Shown here: positions 62,785 through 64,000 of the stretch, one piece after another
How the letters are laid out: each line of letters opens with the position of its first letter
How positions within the stretch are numbered: position 1 is the stretch's first letter
Origin: Numida meleagris
Taxonomy: Eukaryota > Chordata > Aves > Galliformes > Numididae
Length of the DNA: 64,000 bases
Reading direction: 5' to 3'
Assembly: GCF_002078875.1 (NCBI RefSeq)
Contig: NC_034438.1
Coordinates: 21,395,680-21,459,679 of the forward strand
Made by a program: the position numbers and the translations under genes
Notes under the pieces: model-generated
Databases searched by the model: none
Seen by the model: only the letters and a program-made list of their open reading frames with translations
What the model was told of the DNA's origin: nothing

Positions 62785-64000
62785 CATAATCCATGATGAG
62801 ATGGTTTTGGACATGCTTGGAAAGCTGGACACTCACAAGTCCATGGGACCAGATGGACTGCACCTAGAGTGCTGAGGGAGTTGGCGGATGTGGTTGCCAA
62901 GCTGCTTTCCATCATCTTTCGACAGTCCTGCTAACAGGGAATGTCCTGGTTGACTGGAGACTGGCAAATGTGACTCCCATCTTTGAGAAGGGCCCGAAAG
63001 ATGATCCTGGTAGCTATAGACCTATCAGTCTCACCTTGGTGCCAGGGAAGGTTATGGAATTCTCGAGAACCATCATGGATCAATTAAAGGTCAACCAGGG
63101 GATGAGGCCCAGTCAGCAGAGGTTCATGAATAGTAGATCCTGCTTGACAAACCTGATTTCGTTCTGTGACAAGGTGGCCCGCTTAGTGGATGAAGGTAAG
63201 GCTGTTGATGTGGTCTACCTGGACTTCAGTAAGGCCTTTGACACTGTCCGCCACAGCATCTTCATGGAGAAGCTGGCTGTGCATGGTTTGGGTAGGCATA
63301 TGCTCTGCTGGGTGAAACACTGGCTGGATGGCTGGGCCCAGAGAGCTGTGGTCAATGGAGTTAAATCCAGTTGGTGGCCAGTCATGAGCGGTGTCCCCCA
63401 GGACTTGGTACTAGGGCCGCTCCTGTTCAACATCGTTATTAATGATCTTGATGAGGGGATTGAGTGCACCCTCAGTAAGTTTGCAGATGACACCAAGTTG
63501 GGAGGGAGTGTTGATCTGCCAGAGGGTAGAAAGGCACTACAGAGGGACCTGGATGGACTGGATTGAGGGGCCAAGTATGAGTTTCAATAAGGGAGAGTGT
63601 CGGGTCCTGCATTTTGGTCACAACAACCCCAGGCAACCCTACAGGCTTGTGGAGGAGTGGCTGGAAAGCTGCCTGATGGAAAGGGACCTTGGTGTGCTGA
63701 CGGACAGTTGGCTGAATATGAGCCAGCAGTGTGCCCAGATGACAGGACAAGGGGAAATGGCCTCAAGTTGTTCCAAGGGAGGTTTAGGATGGATATCAGG
63801 AGAAACTTCTTTACAGAAAGGATGGTTAAGCACTGGAACAGGCTCCCCAGGGAGGTGGTTCAGTCACCATCCTTGAATGTGTTTAAAAACCATTTGGATG
63901 TGGTGCTCAGGGACATGATTTAGTGGTGGGTTGTTAGAGTTAGGGTAGTATGGTTAGGTTGTGGTTGGACTTGATGATCTTGAAGGTCTTTTCCAACCTG
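62785..64000 (+). mobile_element. 5'-truncated CR1 LINE, runs to the window edge
   Basis: It begins near 62785, inside ORF2 upstream of the RT core (GGACACTCACAAGTCCATGG, encoding the LDTHKSMGPDG-type CR1 motif). It reaches GACTTGATGATCTTGAAGG and TCTTTTCCAACCTG, the last bases of the CR1 3' UTR, so only the terminal octamer repeat lies beyond the window. Compared with the CR1 at 41.1 kb it lacks about 355 bp of the ORF2 C-terminal part, with the joint near 63739. Confidence 0.92.
62970..63923 (+). pseudogene. CR1 ORF2 reverse transcriptase, broken
   Basis: Encodes the RNA-directed DNA polymerase of a CR1 retrotransposon, which copies element RNA at nicked chromosomal DNA. One frame is open for 198 codons (62970-63566). 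It shows in order the PISL-type motif, a [13 protein letters not shown] block with the first catalytic Asp, a SGVPQD motif (normally SGVPQG, so the usual Gly is replaced), and [15 protein letters not shown] with the catalytic FADD. The frame ends at TGA 63564-63566, where family members have a Trp. After that, coding resumes in shifted frames (VLHFGHNNP, then [20 protein letters not shown] up to 63923), with a ~355-bp deletion between. It is therefore not functional, though its RT core is the best preserved in the window. Confidence 0.88.

Overview
The window looks like bird nuclear DNA, most likely from a galliform or a close relative. The evidence is several 5'-truncated CR1 LINEs (the dominant avian retrotransposon), solo LTRs of avian endogenous-retrovirus type, AT-rich unique sequence with no compact gene order, and one CpG-island promoter interrupted by a run of Ns. 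There is no operon, CRISPR array, rRNA or tRNA that I can support. Nearly all open reading frames are chance ORFs or lie inside repeats.

Layout: 1-26 kb is AT-rich, apparently intergenic sequence holding one well-preserved solo LTR (family D, 6463-6991, with a 5-bp target duplication). At 26.2-27.0 kb lies a CpG island with a 10-bp GC-rich tandem repeat, a 195-N assembly gap, and a plausible coding first exon on the + strand. That exon starts at 26666 in a strong Kozak context and has two possible in-frame splice donors. I do not recognise the gene. No downstream exon is convincing, so 27-64 kb is best read as a very long first intron, or an intron followed by intergenic DNA.

The right half is repeat-rich. 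It has an old CR1 remnant (29.2-29.5 kb), a minus-strand ~1-kb LTR (family A, 32.0-33.0 kb), and a plus-strand LTR of the same family split by an antisense CR1 (39.25-40.5 kb). It also has a plus-strand CR1 (41.1-42.1 kb), an antisense CR1 split by a second family-D solo LTR (49.6-51.5 kb), another minus-strand family-A LTR (56.7-57.5 kb), and a younger-looking plus-strand CR1 running off the right edge (62.8-64.0 kb).

The most unusual signal is that the two minus-strand family-A LTRs, 24.7 kb apart, share a ~450-bp GC-rich core with only four differences and no indel, while their outer parts are clearly diverged and full of indels. This looks like local gene conversion, or else an assembly artefact. 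I found no candidate for a wholly new biological system. The remaining findings concern nested insertions, the unknown promoter and exon, and a few perfect inverted repeats.
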